Source: Pseudomonas fluorescens (GTDB lineage: Bacteria; Pseudomonadota; Gammaproteobacteria; Pseudomonadales; Pseudomonadaceae). From it: a stretch of DNA of 64,000 nt. The first letter of the stretch is position 1; each line of letters starts with the position of its first letter. The position numbers were made by a program, and so were the translations under genes. Below the pieces are notes generated by a model, which was not told where the DNA came from, searched no databases, and saw only the letters and a program-made list of their open reading frames with translations. Below are positions 1 to 7,964 of this stretch, piece after piece. The DNA lies in the NCBI RefSeq assembly GCF_001307275.1, contig NZ_CP012831.1, positions 3,774,501 to 3,838,500 of the forward strand, read 5' to 3'.

Positions 1-28
1 GGTAGTTCTGGGGCAGGGATAGCGTCAT
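1..28 (-). CDS. folE: GTP cyclohydrolase I, N-terminal start only (probable FolE)
   Basis: Only the first nine codons are in the window, reading M-T-L-S-L-P-Q-N-Y from an ATG at 28-26 and running off the left edge. The start lies 20 bases downstream of the folM stop, so the two are probably one operon. Pseudomonas genomes commonly place folE beside folM, and this N-terminus resembles Pseudomonas FolE proteins. FolE would make dihydroneopterin triphosphate from GTP. The identity is an inference from context plus nine residues. Confidence 0.55.
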
Positions 29-48
29 GGTGCATCCTCGAAACAAGG

Positions 49-759
49 CTATTTGACGTGCCGCCCGCCGTTGACGGTCAGGGTCGTGCCGGTGACATAA
101 GGGTTGTCCAGCAGATAACGCAGGCTCTGGTAGATCACTTCGCTGCCGGGTTCGATACCCAGTGCGGACTTGGCCAGTGCCTTGGCGCGGTAAGCCGCGT
201 CGTCTTCGGGGTTGAACAGTAGCAGGGCCGGGGCGATGCCGTTGACCTTGATCGCCGGGGCGAACTTGGCCGCGAACGACAGGGTCAGGCTTTCCAGGCC
301 GGCCTTGGTGGCGCAATAGGCGATATGTCGGGCGCTGCCCTTGCGGGTCACGTCATCGCTGATGTGCACGATATCCGCCGGCGTTGAACGCAGCAGCAAC
401 TCGGCGCAATGCAGGTTGATCAGGTAAGGCGCAAGCATGTGTACGCCGAACATGGCGTTGAAGGCCGCCGCTTCGCTGCCCGGGCCTTCGGCCAGCCAGG
501 CCGAGGCGTTGTGCACGATGGCCCGCAGCCGGTCGGTGTGTTGCTTGAGTTGTTCGATAAAGGCCAGGATCCCCGTTTCGCTGGAGAAGTCGGCGAACAG
601 CACCACTGCCCCCAGGTCCCGCAACGTTTGCACGCCGGGGCGCTCGGTGCGATAGGTCGCGATCACCGGATGCCCGTCCTCCAGCAAGCGCCGGGCGCAA
701 TGCAGGCCGACGCGCTGGGCTGCACCAGTGATCAGGATCGGAGCGGTGGCGCTGGACAT
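49..759 (-). CDS. folM: FolM-like dihydromonapterin reductase (SDR family)
   Basis: This 236-residue short-chain dehydrogenase has the T-G-A-A-Q-R-V-G nucleotide loop at residues 11-18, Ser134 and a Tyr148-x3-Lys152 catalytic pair. The G-A-x-Q-R-V/I-G loop with an Arg is typical of FolM and pteridine reductases, which bind NADPH and reduce dihydromonapterin or dihydrofolate in the cytoplasm. It is followed 20 bases later by the probable folE start, which supports a pterin role. The ATG at 759 is the first start and gives a normal family length. A generic SDR is the alternative. Confidence 0.82.
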   Translation of the reverse strand: MSSATAPILITGAAQRVGLHCARRLLEDGHPVIATYRTERPGVQTLRDLGAVVLFADFSSETGILAFIEQLKQHTDRLRAIVHNASAWLAEGPGSEAAAFNAMFGVHMLAPYLINLHCAELLLRSTPADIVHISDDVTRKGSARHIAYCATKAGLESLTLSFAAKFAPAIKVNGIAPALLLFNPEDDAAYRAKALAKSALGIEPGSEVIYQSLRYLLDNPYVTGTTLTVNGGRHVK

Positions 760-854
760 GGGACGGCTCGGTTCACGGCAAGAGCAAAACTATAACAGCG
801 ACGCGGGGCGCGTCCTATGTACAAAGATCAATCCGGTCGCGACCAGTTGCCCAC

Positions 855-944
855 TGTGGGCGCGAGCTTGCTCGCGATGACGGCCTGACCTTCAATATCC
901 TCATTGACTGTCACACCGCTATCGCGAGCAGGCTCGCTCCCACA
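855..944. repeat. REP pair, head-to-head (type A)
   Basis: Two copies of the GTGGGmGCGAGCnTGCTCGCGAT palindrome unit face each other at 855-880 and 921-944, between folM and the ABM gene. The first copy has GGGCGC in place of GGGAGC. Confidence 0.9.
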
Positions 945-968
945 GGAGGACTATCGAGGCAGGTGGCC

Positions 969-1529
969 TCAATGATTCTGCGTAGCCGGCAATGCCCGCT
1001 GCGGCGCGCCGTTGAGCCAGTTCGCCAGCAGATGGGTCGACATCGGGATAAACAGGTAGACCATCAGCGGTGTCAGGATGACGGTGCTGATGAGCACGCG
1101 GCTCAACAGGCCTAGTTCGCCCAGCAGCGGTCCCAACAGGAAATTGAACAACAGCGACACGGGAAAGAACGCCAGCCAGATGGCCACGGCCTGTTTCCAA
1201 CGTGGCGGACGCTGGCCGACCGTGCCGAACCAGCCATCGATGCCACGCACCCGATGTTCGGAGGGATGGGCAAACAGATCGCTGCCCCGTCCCAGCCAGG
1301 CCGTGCGCGAGGCGGAGTGTTCCCAGGCGTGCAGTGTCTGCTCGTCGGCAAAACGGAAAATGATCTGGAATTCATCGTCCTGGGGCGGAGGCGCAAGCAC
1401 GCCGGACCCCAGGTAACCAGGGAAATCGGTGGCCAATTGTTCGCCTTCGCGCAACCAGGCAATCAGATCCTGATAACGTCCATTGGCGACGCGGCGGGCC
1501 ACCATCAAAGTGACGGGTGAGGTCGACAT
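969..1529 (-). CDS. Antibiotic biosynthesis monooxygenase (ABM) domain membrane protein
   Basis: The 186-residue protein has an N-terminal dimeric alpha/beta-barrel-like ABM domain (about residues 5-105, with the V-A-R-R-V start and the G-Y-L-G-S-G segment). Two hydrophobic segments follow near the C-terminus (about residues 120-143 and 150-172), so it is probably anchored in the inner membrane. ABM domains serve as small cofactor-free oxygenases or as heme or quinone binders; the substrate here is unknown. The start at 1529 was chosen because a GGAG ribosome site lies just upstream; longer reading is noncoding. It is transcribed divergently from the MerR gene, so it may be one of that regulator's targets. 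Confidence 0.75.
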   Translation of the reverse strand: MSTSPVTLMVARRVANGRYQDLIAWLREGEQLATDFPGYLGSGVLAPPPQDDEFQIIFRFADEQTLHAWEHSASRTAWLGRGSDLFAHPSEHRVRGIDGWFGTVGQRPPRWKQAVAIWLAFFPVSLLFNFLLGPLLGELGLLSRVLISTVILTPLMVYLFIPMSTHLLANWLNGAPQRALPATQNH

Positions 1530-1685
1530 TATGTATCTCCGTAACACAGGCGCAGTGCTCCGGGTAGGAGGTTTGCGGGGGACGCCCCGGGGTGGTGGGT
1601 AGCGTCTGGTCGTCAAAAAACAGGCAAGGATTATTCCCGATTGTGCGTAAAACAACAAAATCGCACACCTGAATACGTTTGCCCT

Positions 1686-1695
1686 TGTCATGACA
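1686..1695. promoter_or_regulatory. Perfect palindrome TGTCATGACA, candidate operator
   Basis: A perfect 10-base palindrome lies in the divergent intergenic region between the ABM gene and the MerR-type regulator, about 50 bases before the regulator ATG. Its position fits an autoregulatory or divergent operator for the MerR protein. No promoter hexamers were assigned with confidence. Confidence 0.35.
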
Positions 1696-1748
1696 TGTCT
1701 TGGAGGAGGAAGATAGGATCCAATTGCCAGCCGGAATTGTCTGCCAAA

Positions 1749-2705
1749 ATGAGCGTAATCACAGAGGATAGCTTTATTTTCCAGGCATCAGCCTTGAAAA
1801 GGGAAGATCTGTTTCCCATTCGCGAAGTCGCCCGCATGACCGGCGTGAACCCCGTGACCCTACGCGCATGGGAGCGGCGCTACGGTTTGATCCAGCCTAC
1901 TCGCACCGAAAGTGGGCATCGCCTGTACTCGTTGAGCGATATCGAAAAGGTTCGCAGCATCCTGGCATGGATCGAGCGCGGCGTGGCAGTCAGCAAAGTG
2001 GGCAAGATCCTGGCCAAGACCGAGGCGGTGCAACCGGTGTCCACGCTGCTTTCATCCGACCTGGTCAAGGCTGATCACGCCCGGTGGCAACAACAGGTGG
2101 CGGACGCGGTTGGCAACTTTGACGATGTGGAACTGGATCGCGTCTACGGCCAGGTCTTTTCCACCTACACCGTGCCGGTCGTATTCCAGGACATCCTGAT
2201 GCCGCTTTGGCGACAAATGCTGTATCGCCAGCCAGAGTTCGGGCAAATCAGTGAATGGGTGTTTTTCGACGGGTTCCTGCGTTCGCGCATCATCCAACGG
2301 CTGTTGTTCAAGCGCGAAGGTCATTCGCCGCGGGTCCTGGTCTGTGCCCTGGCCGGCCAGTGCCGTGAGCTGGAGTTGCTGGTCGCGGCACTGTTCCTGT
2401 CCAGCGCGGACGTGGGCGTCAGGGCGCTGTCGATCGGCCTGCCATTCAACGAACTGACCTTGGTGTGCCAGAAGATCCAGCCGCTGGCCTTGGTGCTGGT
2501 TTCCAATCATGCGCCGGTCCCGGACTTGTCCAAGCGCCTGGGCAAATTGGCGATGAGCCTGGATTGTCCGTTGATGCTGGCCGGTGAAGCATCTGACCTG
2601 GCGCAGGAAAGCCTGGCTGGCTCGTCGATCGGTTGCCTGGGTAACGAAGGCACAGTGATGCGCCAGCGCCTGCGTCAATTTCTGGCAGGCAACCTCGACA
2701 CCTAG
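1749..2705 (+). CDS. MerR-type regulator, class II LitR/CarH-like
   Basis: The 318-residue protein has an N-terminal MerR winged helix-turn-helix (about residues 22-90: I-R-E-V-A-R-M-T-G-V then L-R-A-W-E-R-R-Y-G) and a C-terminal half that follows the cobalamin-binding domain plan of CarH/LitR. The cobalamin signatures are absent: the region equivalent to W-x9-E-H reads with E-W, and no D-x-H-x2-G is seen. That is the pattern of class II LitR proteins, which in P. putida control light-induced genes without binding B12 (recalled family knowledge). A short LOV receptor lies two genes downstream. ATG 1749 is chosen because residues before it look noncoding. The stop overlaps the convergent PilZ-like gene by 4 bases. 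Confidence 0.82.
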   Translation: MSVITEDSFIFQASALKREDLFPIREVARMTGVNPVTLRAWERRYGLIQPTRTESGHRLYSLSDIEKVRSILAWIERGVAVSKVGKILAKTEAVQPVSTLLSSDLVKADHARWQQQVADAVGNFDDVELDRVYGQVFSTYTVPVVFQDILMPLWRQMLYRQPEFGQISEWVFFDGFLRSRIIQRLLFKREGHSPRVLVCALAGQCRELELLVAALFLSSADVGVRALSIGLPFNELTLVCQKIQPLALVLVSNHAPVPDLSKRLGKLAMSLDCPLMLAGEASDLAQESLAGSSIGCLGNEGTVMRQRLRQFLAGNLDT

Positions 2706-3307
2706 AGATGCATGGAGGGATGGGTCAGGCGATGTTGCTGCAGGATGTACTGGCGCAGGCGCTCAGTCTCGTCCTGGTCATTCTGGTTCAGGTGGTAGGC
2801 CAGCAAACCTCGATCGGTTTCCCGTTCGAAGGCACCACGCAACGAAATTCTTTCGTAGCCTGAGGGGCTGAACCACAAGGCAAACTGCTTCGGTGGCTTG
2901 GTCCGGCTGCGGTTCTCCAGCAATACACCCTTGCAGGACACTTCGTGGACCCAGAGCGGTCCCGGCTGGCCCTTGATATTTTCCAGCGCCACCGGCTCGT
3001 CGAGCGTCAGGCGCCACGGGCGTATCTTCGGTCCGTCTTCGTAGATGCTGGGCACCCCCAGGCGCAGGTGCATCGCATGGAATTCGTCTTCCACCAGGTG
3101 CAACGGAAACGTCATTTGCTGATTTTCGAAATTGGCTTGCAGGGTGACCTGCTCATTCGCCGCCAGGCGCGTCAACAGATCACGGATCTGCGACCCACCG
3201 TTGACCAGCAAGCTCGACGTGACATCCCGCTCGTTCAACTGCGGGTTGTGTTGCATGGTCCGGATGAAATCCAGTTCATCCTGCGTCAGAAGGGCATCGC
3301 GCTGCAT
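2702..3307 (-). CDS. PilZ-like domain protein
   Basis: The 201-residue soluble protein has a YcgR-like layout. An N-terminal half of about 90 residues is followed by a segment with R-P-W-R at 96-99 and E-V-S-C-K-G at 122-127, which resemble the RxxxR and D/N-x-S-x2-G motifs that PilZ domains use to bind cyclic-di-GMP. Both motifs are imperfect (RxxR spacing; Glu for Asp), so ligand binding is uncertain. The gene lies between the LOV gene and the regulator. It is on the same strand as the LOV gene, 54 bases downstream of it, and is plausibly co-transcribed with it. Confidence 0.6.
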   Translation of the reverse strand: MQRDALLTQDELDFIRTMQHNPQLNERDVTSSLLVNGGSQIRDLLTRLAANEQVTLQANFENQQMTFPLHLVEDEFHAMHLRLGVPSIYEDGPKIRPWRLTLDEPVALENIKGQPGPLWVHEVSCKGVLLENRSRTKPPKQFALWFSPSGYERISLRGAFERETDRGLLAYHLNQNDQDETERLRQYILQQHRLTHPSMHL

Positions 3308-3361
3308 GGTCGGCTCGAAAGGATAATTTACATTTTCACTGGTGATTGTAGTGACTGACCG

Positions 3362-3835
3362 TTAATTCGGGGTTTTGTTTGCACCGTTCGTCGCCTCAAG
3401 CCGGGCAATCGTTTCCCGGGCTTCGGCCAGCTCCTTTTCCAGCTGGGCGACGCGTTGTTGAGCCTTGACCTGGGTCGTGACGTCTTTTTGCACACCGACG
3501 AAATAGGTGTACCCGTCAGCCTGGTTTTTTACCGTGGACAATGACAGCTCATTCCAGAACGGCGTGCCGTCCTTGCGGTAGTTGCGCAGCACCTCTCGAC
3601 AGGCACCGCCCTCTCGCAAGGCCTGGCGAATCGGCTCCAAGGCCGATTGGTCCCGATCACCCGACTGCAGGAACCGGCAATCCTGGTAAAGGATTTCGTC
3701 GCGGTGATAGCCGGTCAAGCGTTCGAAGGCCGGGTTCACATAGATCAGGATATTGTCTTCGCCTTCTTTTTCAGCGATGACAATCCCGTCGTTGGAAGCA
3801 TTGATGACCAATTGCATCAGTTGAGCGTTGATCAT
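3362..3835 (-). CDS. Short LOV blue-light photoreceptor (PpSB1-LOV type)
   Basis: The 157-residue protein is a single LOV (flavin-binding PAS) domain with short flanking helices. It has the N-A-S-N-D-G-I-V-I-A-E-K-E-G entry, the flavin-adduct motif D-C-R-F-L-Q with the reactive Cys53, and a Q-K-D-V end of the core. A coiled-coil-like C-terminal helix follows at about residues 125-150. It closely matches the short LOV proteins of P. putida, including the cysteine position, and has no output domain. These form dimers and signal through partner proteins. The ATG at 3835 was preferred over an upstream start at 3901 because M-I-N-A-Q is the conserved family start. Nearby class II LitR suggests the partner. 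Confidence 0.93.
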   Translation of the reverse strand: MINAQLMQLVINASNDGIVIAEKEGEDNILIYVNPAFERLTGYHRDEILYQDCRFLQSGDRDQSALEPIRQALREGGACREVLRNYRKDGTPFWNELSLSTVKNQADGYTYFVGVQKDVTTQVKAQQRVAQLEKELAEARETIARLEATNGANKTPN

Positions 3836-3990
3836 TTGAAAGATCCCTTTTGAACATCCCTGTTGAATCAGCATTTTAGAAGAAATCGAAGGGCTGTCCA
3901 CTGGCCATTACTGCCGTTGAGAGCCATTCGCAGCCTTGTGGGTGCAACTGTTACTATCCCGGCTCTTTTTTCAGGATCAGGATCAGATTG

Positions 3991-4446
3991 ATGAAAGTCG
4001 CCATTCTTTCCGGCTCAGTGTATGGCACCGCCGAAGAAGTCGCCCGGCACGCCGCCAAACTGCTGCGCGACGCGGGCTTCGATGCCTGGCACGACCCTCG
4101 TGCGACCCTGGCGGATGTCCAGGCATTCGCGCCAGAAGCTTTGCTGGCGGTGACGTCTACGACCGGCATGGGCGAGCTGCCAGACAGTCTGATGCCGTTG
4201 TATTCGACCATCCGCGACCAATTGCCAGGGTTCTTTCGCGGCTTGCCCGGCGCGGTGATTGGCCTGGGCGATGCCAGTTACGGGGATACCTTCTGCGCCG
4301 GCGGCGAGCAGATGTGCGAACTGTTCGCCGAACTGGGCGTTCGCGAGCTGCTGCCGATGCTGCGTCTGGATGCCAGCGAAAGCGTCACGCCGGAAACTGA
4401 CGCCGAGCCGTGGCTGGCTGAGTTGATCGACACGTTGCGGTCTTGA
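3991..4446 (+). CDS. MioC-like flavodoxin
   Basis: The 151-residue protein has the flavodoxin fold. An N-terminal FMN-phosphate loop S-G-S-V-Y-G-T-A is at residues 7-14, a T-S-T-T-G-M-G-E-L-P segment follows, and G-L-G-D-A-S-Y-G-D lies near residue 90 for the isoalloxazine ring. It is a small electron carrier of the cytoplasm, partner unknown. The ATG at 3991 is used; a TTG three bases earlier is also possible. It diverges from the LOV gene, with about 155 bases between. Confidence 0.85.
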   Translation: MKVAILSGSVYGTAEEVARHAAKLLRDAGFDAWHDPRATLADVQAFAPEALLAVTSTTGMGELPDSLMPLYSTIRDQLPGFFRGLPGAVIGLGDASYGDTFCAGGEQMCELFAELGVRELLPMLRLDASESVTPETDAEPWLAELIDTLRS

Positions 4447-4586
4447 AGCGGATGCGCTGACTCGTTTGGCCAGTAAGCTGGCTGCCAATGCAACTACCGC
4501 CTCTGAAAGACCTGACTAGACTGACTTTCTTGAGTACGACGTTTTGATGACAAAACTCCTATAACAAGAAACCAGAGGCCATAGCC

Positions 4587-5369
4587 GTGAGCGTAGCGCC
4601 CGTCCAAACGACACTCAGTATCAAGGAACAGGTCAGTGCGGCCGAATGGCAAACCCGGGTGGACCTTGCCGCCTGTTATCGACTTGTCGCGCTACATGGC
4701 TGGGATGACCTGATCTTCACCCATATCTCTGCGAAGGTCCCCGGCACCGAGGATTTCTTGATCAACCCGTTCGGGCTGATGTTCCATGAAATCACCGCCT
4801 CGAGCCTGGTCAAGGTTGACCAGACCGGCAACAAGTTGATGGACAGCCCCTACGAGATCAACCCGGCTGGCTACACCATCCACAGCGCGGTGCATGAGGT
4901 GCGCCATGACGTGGCTTGTGTGCTGCACACCCACACCGCCGCCGGTGTCGCGGTGTCGGCGCAGAAGCAAGGCGTGTTGCCGATCAGCCAGCAAGCGTTG
5001 TTCGTGCTGTCGAGCCTGGCCTATCACGCTTACGAAGGGGTGGCCTTGAATCACGAAGAAAAGGCGCGCCTGCAGGCCGATCTGGGCGACAGCAATTTCC
5101 TGATGCTGCACAACCATGGCTTGCTGACATGCGGCGGAACCATCGCCGACACCTTCCTGATGATGTTCACCTTTCAACGGGCCTGTGACATCCAGGTCCT
5201 GGCCCAGAACGGCGGGGCCGAATTGATTGCCATCGAACCGCAGATTCTGGCCGGCGCCCGGGCGATGATCGCCGGGGTGACCAAAAGCGCCCAAGGCATG
5301 GGCGGCGCCTTGGCCTGGCCGGCGTTGCTGCGCAAGCTTGATCAACAAGACACCGGGTATAGAAGCTGA
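4587..5369 (+). CDS. Class II aldolase/adducin family protein
   Basis: The 260-residue protein has the class II aldolase fold with metal-binding histidines H114-T-H116 and H175-N-H177-G. Members act on sugar phosphates or small hydroxy acids with zinc; many related proteins of unknown substrate exist. The start is GTG at 4587 with an AGAGG ribosome site 10 bases before it. The stop overlaps the ATG of the next hydrolase gene by one base (TGATG), so translation is probably coupled and the two products may act in one pathway. Confidence 0.85.
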   Translation: MSVAPVQTTLSIKEQVSAAEWQTRVDLAACYRLVALHGWDDLIFTHISAKVPGTEDFLINPFGLMFHEITASSLVKVDQTGNKLMDSPYEINPAGYTIHSAVHEVRHDVACVLHTHTAAGVAVSAQKQGVLPISQQALFVLSSLAYHAYEGVALNHEEKARLQADLGDSNFLMLHNHGLLTCGGTIADTFLMMFTFQRACDIQVLAQNGGAELIAIEPQILAGARAMIAGVTKSAQGMGGALAWPALLRKLDQQDTGYRS

Positions 5370-6271
5370 TGCCCCTGGCCCAGATTCCCCTGCGTATTTG
5401 GCGCCAGCGCGGCCAGACTTTCCTGTTCCGTGGCCACGCCATCCGTTACTGGGTGGCGGGCCAGGGTGAGCCGCTGCTGTTGATCCATGGTTTTCCCACC
5501 GCCAGTTGGGATTGGCATTACCTGTGGCAACCCTTGGCGCAACGCTACCGGGTGATCGCGTGCGACATGCTCGGTTTCGGCGATTCCGCCAAACCGATGG
5601 ATCACGCTTACAGCCTGCTGGAGCAAGCCGATCTGCAGCAAGCCTTGCTGGCGCACTTGAATGTGAAGGGCGCGGTGCATGTGCTGGCCCACGATTACGG
5701 TGACAGCGTGGCCCAGGAACTGCTCGCCCGGCATTACGAAGCACGCATCCACCTTGAGAGTTGTGTCTTTCTCAATGGCGGCCTGTTCCCCGAAACACAC
5801 CGGCCGGTATGGGCTCAGAAACTCTTGTTGAGCCCCCTGGGCTGGCTGCTGGGGCGGATGTTCTCCCGGGAAAGCCTGGCCAGCAACTTTCGGCAGATTT
5901 TCGGCCCCGGGACCGGCCCTACCGAAAGCGAGCTGGATGACTTCTGGAGCCTCGTGGAGGCTCATCACGGTCCGCGGATCATGCACAAACTCATCGGCTA
6001 TATTCCCGAACGCCGTGTGCAGCGTGATCGCTGGGTGCTGGCGATGCAGCGCGGCGAAGTGCCGTTGCGGGTGATCGACGGTGCGGTCGATCCGATTTCC
6101 GGTGAACACATGGTGGCGCGCTACGAGGCCCTGATCCCAAACCCGGACACGGTGTTGCTGCCCGACATCGGGCATTACCCGCACACCGAGGCACCGGTGC
6201 AGGTGCTCAAGCATTACCTGGCGTTTCGCGAAACCATCGTCGCGCCGCACAGACAAATGGCCTGTTCCTGA
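5369..6271 (+). CDS. Alpha/beta hydrolase, MEST/epoxide-hydrolase-like
   Basis: The 300-residue hydrolase has an oxyanion H-G-F-P at 40-43, the nucleophile elbow H-D-Y-G-D with Asp109, acid Asp241 (G-A-V-D-P) and His269 (I-G-H-Y-P). An aspartate nucleophile fits epoxide hydrolases and haloalkane dehalogenases rather than esterases. The stretches H-D-Y-G-D-S-V-A-Q-E-L-L and N-G-G-L-F-P-E-T-H-R-P are strikingly like the eukaryotic MEST (mesoderm-specific transcript) protein, whose substrate is unknown. It is translationally coupled to the class II aldolase. The reaction cannot be told from sequence. Confidence 0.85.
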   Translation: MPLAQIPLRIWRQRGQTFLFRGHAIRYWVAGQGEPLLLIHGFPTASWDWHYLWQPLAQRYRVIACDMLGFGDSAKPMDHAYSLLEQADLQQALLAHLNVKGAVHVLAHDYGDSVAQELLARHYEARIHLESCVFLNGGLFPETHRPVWAQKLLLSPLGWLLGRMFSRESLASNFRQIFGPGTGPTESELDDFWSLVEAHHGPRIMHKLIGYIPERRVQRDRWVLAMQRGEVPLRVIDGAVDPISGEHMVARYEALIPNPDTVLLPDIGHYPHTEAPVQVLKHYLAFRETIVAPHRQMACS

Positions 6272-6293
6272 CGACATCTCTTCTGACTGAAAG

Positions 6294-6397
6294 ACCGCTA
6301 TCGCGAGCAAGCTCGCTCCCACAGTGGGTCGATTGTAAATACGGAATTTGTGAACAACAAAATCCCTTGTGGGAGCGAGCTTGCTCGCGATAGCGGT
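6294..6397. repeat. REP pair, type A
   Basis: Two inverted type A units (ACCGCTATCGCGAGCAAGCTCGC... at 6294-6323 and its reverse complement at 6368-6397) enclose about 44 bases. They separate the hydrolase gene from the SDR gene and could form a long stem in RNA. Confidence 0.9.
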
Positions 6398-6558
6398 CCC
6401 CTGGCCAGCAGGAAAATCGAATGCGCTGCCGTCGCTTGGGCCTGCATCATCCCCCCGCCTTATCGGCCACCATTCACTGGCAGTCGTGTTGATTGTGACC
6501 GGCCGAGAGGTGCCGGACACTCGTGGTCATTGTCCTGTCCGCCTGCTGGAGTTCTGCC

Positions 6559-7470
6559 ATGAGTGAGTCTGTGCGCTTCGAAGATAAAGTCGTGATCGTC
6601 ACGGGAGCCGGCGGAGGCCTGGGACGCGCCCATGCGTTGCTGTTCGCCAGACAAGGCGCGAAAGTGCTTGTCAACGATCTTGGCGGCTCGGCGCAAGGGG
6701 AAGGGGCCAATGCCTCGGCAGCGGATCGGGTGGTCGCCGAAATCCGCGAGGCGGGCGGCATCGCCGAGGCCAACCACGACTCGGTCACCGATGGCGACAA
6801 GCTGGTACAAAACGCGCTCGATGCGTTCGGTCGCGTCGACGTGGTGGTCAACAATGCCGGGATCCTGCGGGACAAGACGTTCCACAAAATGGACGACGCC
6901 GATTGGGACCTGGTCTACCGCGTCCACGTCGAGGGTGCCTACAAGGTGACCCGGGCCGCATGGCCGCACCTGCGTGAGCAAAACTACGGGCGGGTGATCT
7001 TCACCGCGTCCACCTCGGGCATCTACGGCAACTTCGGCCAATCCAACTACGGCATGGCCAAGCTCGGCCTTTATGGCCTGACGCGGACCCTGGCCATCGA
7101 AGGCCGCAAGAACAACATCCTGGTCAATGCCATCGCCCCCACTGGCGGCACCCGCATGACCGAAGGCCTGATCCCGCCGCAGGTGTTCGAACAACTCAAG
7201 CCCGAACTCGTCAGCCCGCTGGTGGTGTACCTGGCCAGTGAGACCTGCCAGGAAACCTCCGGCTTGTTCGAAGTGGGCGGCGGCTGGATGGGCAAGGTGC
7301 GCTGGGAGCGCAGCCTGGGTGCGGGCTTCGACCCGCGCAAAGGCTTTTCGCCCGAAGACGTCGCCGCCCATTGGCAGCAGATCTGCGACTTCGAGGATGC
7401 GGTACACCCGAACGACAACCTGGAAGCCTTGAAAGAAATGATGGCGAATCTGCAACGCCACGCTATCTAA
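6559..7470 (+). CDS. SDR oxidoreductase, MFE-2/HSD17B4-type 3-hydroxyacyl-CoA dehydrogenase-like
   Basis: The 303-residue SDR has T-G-A-G-G-G-L-G at 15-22, an N-D-L-G-G stretch after strand 2, N-N-A-G at 98-101, Ser151/Ser153, Tyr164 and Lys168. The N-D-L-G-G, I-L-R-D-K-T-F and G-Q-x-N-Y-G motifs are those of the dehydrogenase part of peroxisomal multifunctional enzyme 2. A 3-hydroxyacyl-CoA or hydroxysteroid-CoA substrate is therefore likely, with NAD+. The ATG at 6559 has CTGGAG before it. With its neighbours it hints at breakdown of a fatty or polycyclic substrate, which is inference. Confidence 0.83.
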   Translation: MSESVRFEDKVVIVTGAGGGLGRAHALLFARQGAKVLVNDLGGSAQGEGANASAADRVVAEIREAGGIAEANHDSVTDGDKLVQNALDAFGRVDVVVNNAGILRDKTFHKMDDADWDLVYRVHVEGAYKVTRAAWPHLREQNYGRVIFTASTSGIYGNFGQSNYGMAKLGLYGLTRTLAIEGRKNNILVNAIAPTGGTRMTEGLIPPQVFEQLKPELVSPLVVYLASETCQETSGLFEVGGGWMGKVRWERSLGAGFDPRKGFSPEDVAAHWQQICDFEDAVHPNDNLEALKEMMANLQRHAI

Positions 7471-7675
7471 ACCTCACCGCCCGTGCCGCTTGCCGCCAGG
7501 CGCGGCAAGCGTGCTGATGGACAATTCTTTGTTCACCCGGGCCGCCAGGTTCGCGGTGGTCTCGATAGGGCCCTATCTCACACGGCTCAACATCCAGGCA
7601 AAGCGCGCGCCGGGGATTTCCTACAGCAACGTAGGAAACAAGAAGTTTTAACTCGGAAATCACCGCACATAAAAA

Positions 7676-7700
7676 AGGCCGCTGCAAAAAGCAGCGGCCT
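7676..7700 (-). terminator. Rho-independent terminator for leftward transcription
   Basis: AGGCCGCTGC (7676-7685) and GCAGCGGCCT (7691-7700) form a perfect 10-pair stem with a five-base loop. The U-tract (six T on the minus strand) is on the left side, so it ends transcripts coming from the right, where no known gene lies. Confidence 0.85.
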
Positions 7701-7721
7701 AAGCGTGACGTTGCAAAGGAG

Positions 7722-7964
7722 CTACAAACCAACGTCGATAAACACGGGATGATGGACCGATACACCAATCCATCCGAATGACGGTGCGCCAGGCTGGAGG
7801 GAAAGCCATGGCGACTTGCGCTTGCAGGCCCGTTGCCCTGCAAGCCCGGCCAGCATAGGGAACGAGCCCGACGGGAAACAGCCCGGATCCGGACATGCAC
7901 CGTTGCAGGGCGCGTAACAGTCGCAGGCGGGGCAGGAATATGCGTGGCGCTGATGGCCCATCAT
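7722..7964 (-). CDS. Hypothetical small cysteine-rich ORF (doubtful)
   Basis: An 80-codon minus-strand frame begins M-M-G-H-Q-R-H-A-Y and contains seven cysteines in its first 40 residues (C-P-A-C-D-C-Y-A-P-C pattern). It ends about 20 bases before a strong minus-strand terminator. A longer frame reaches 8093 with a GTG start. Another overlapping frame (to 7699) runs through the terminator stem. No family is recognised and no good ribosome site is seen, so a noncoding RNA ending at the terminator is an equal possibility. Confidence 0.25.
   Translation of the reverse strand: MMGHQRHAYSCPACDCYAPCNGACPDPGCFPSGSFPMLAGLAGQRACKRKSPWLSLQPGAPSFGWIGVSVHHPVFIDVGL

Noticed and set aside
7483..7752. 89-codon plus-strand frame after the SDR gene
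   Set aside because: It crosses the terminator stem-loop and shows no protein-like pattern.
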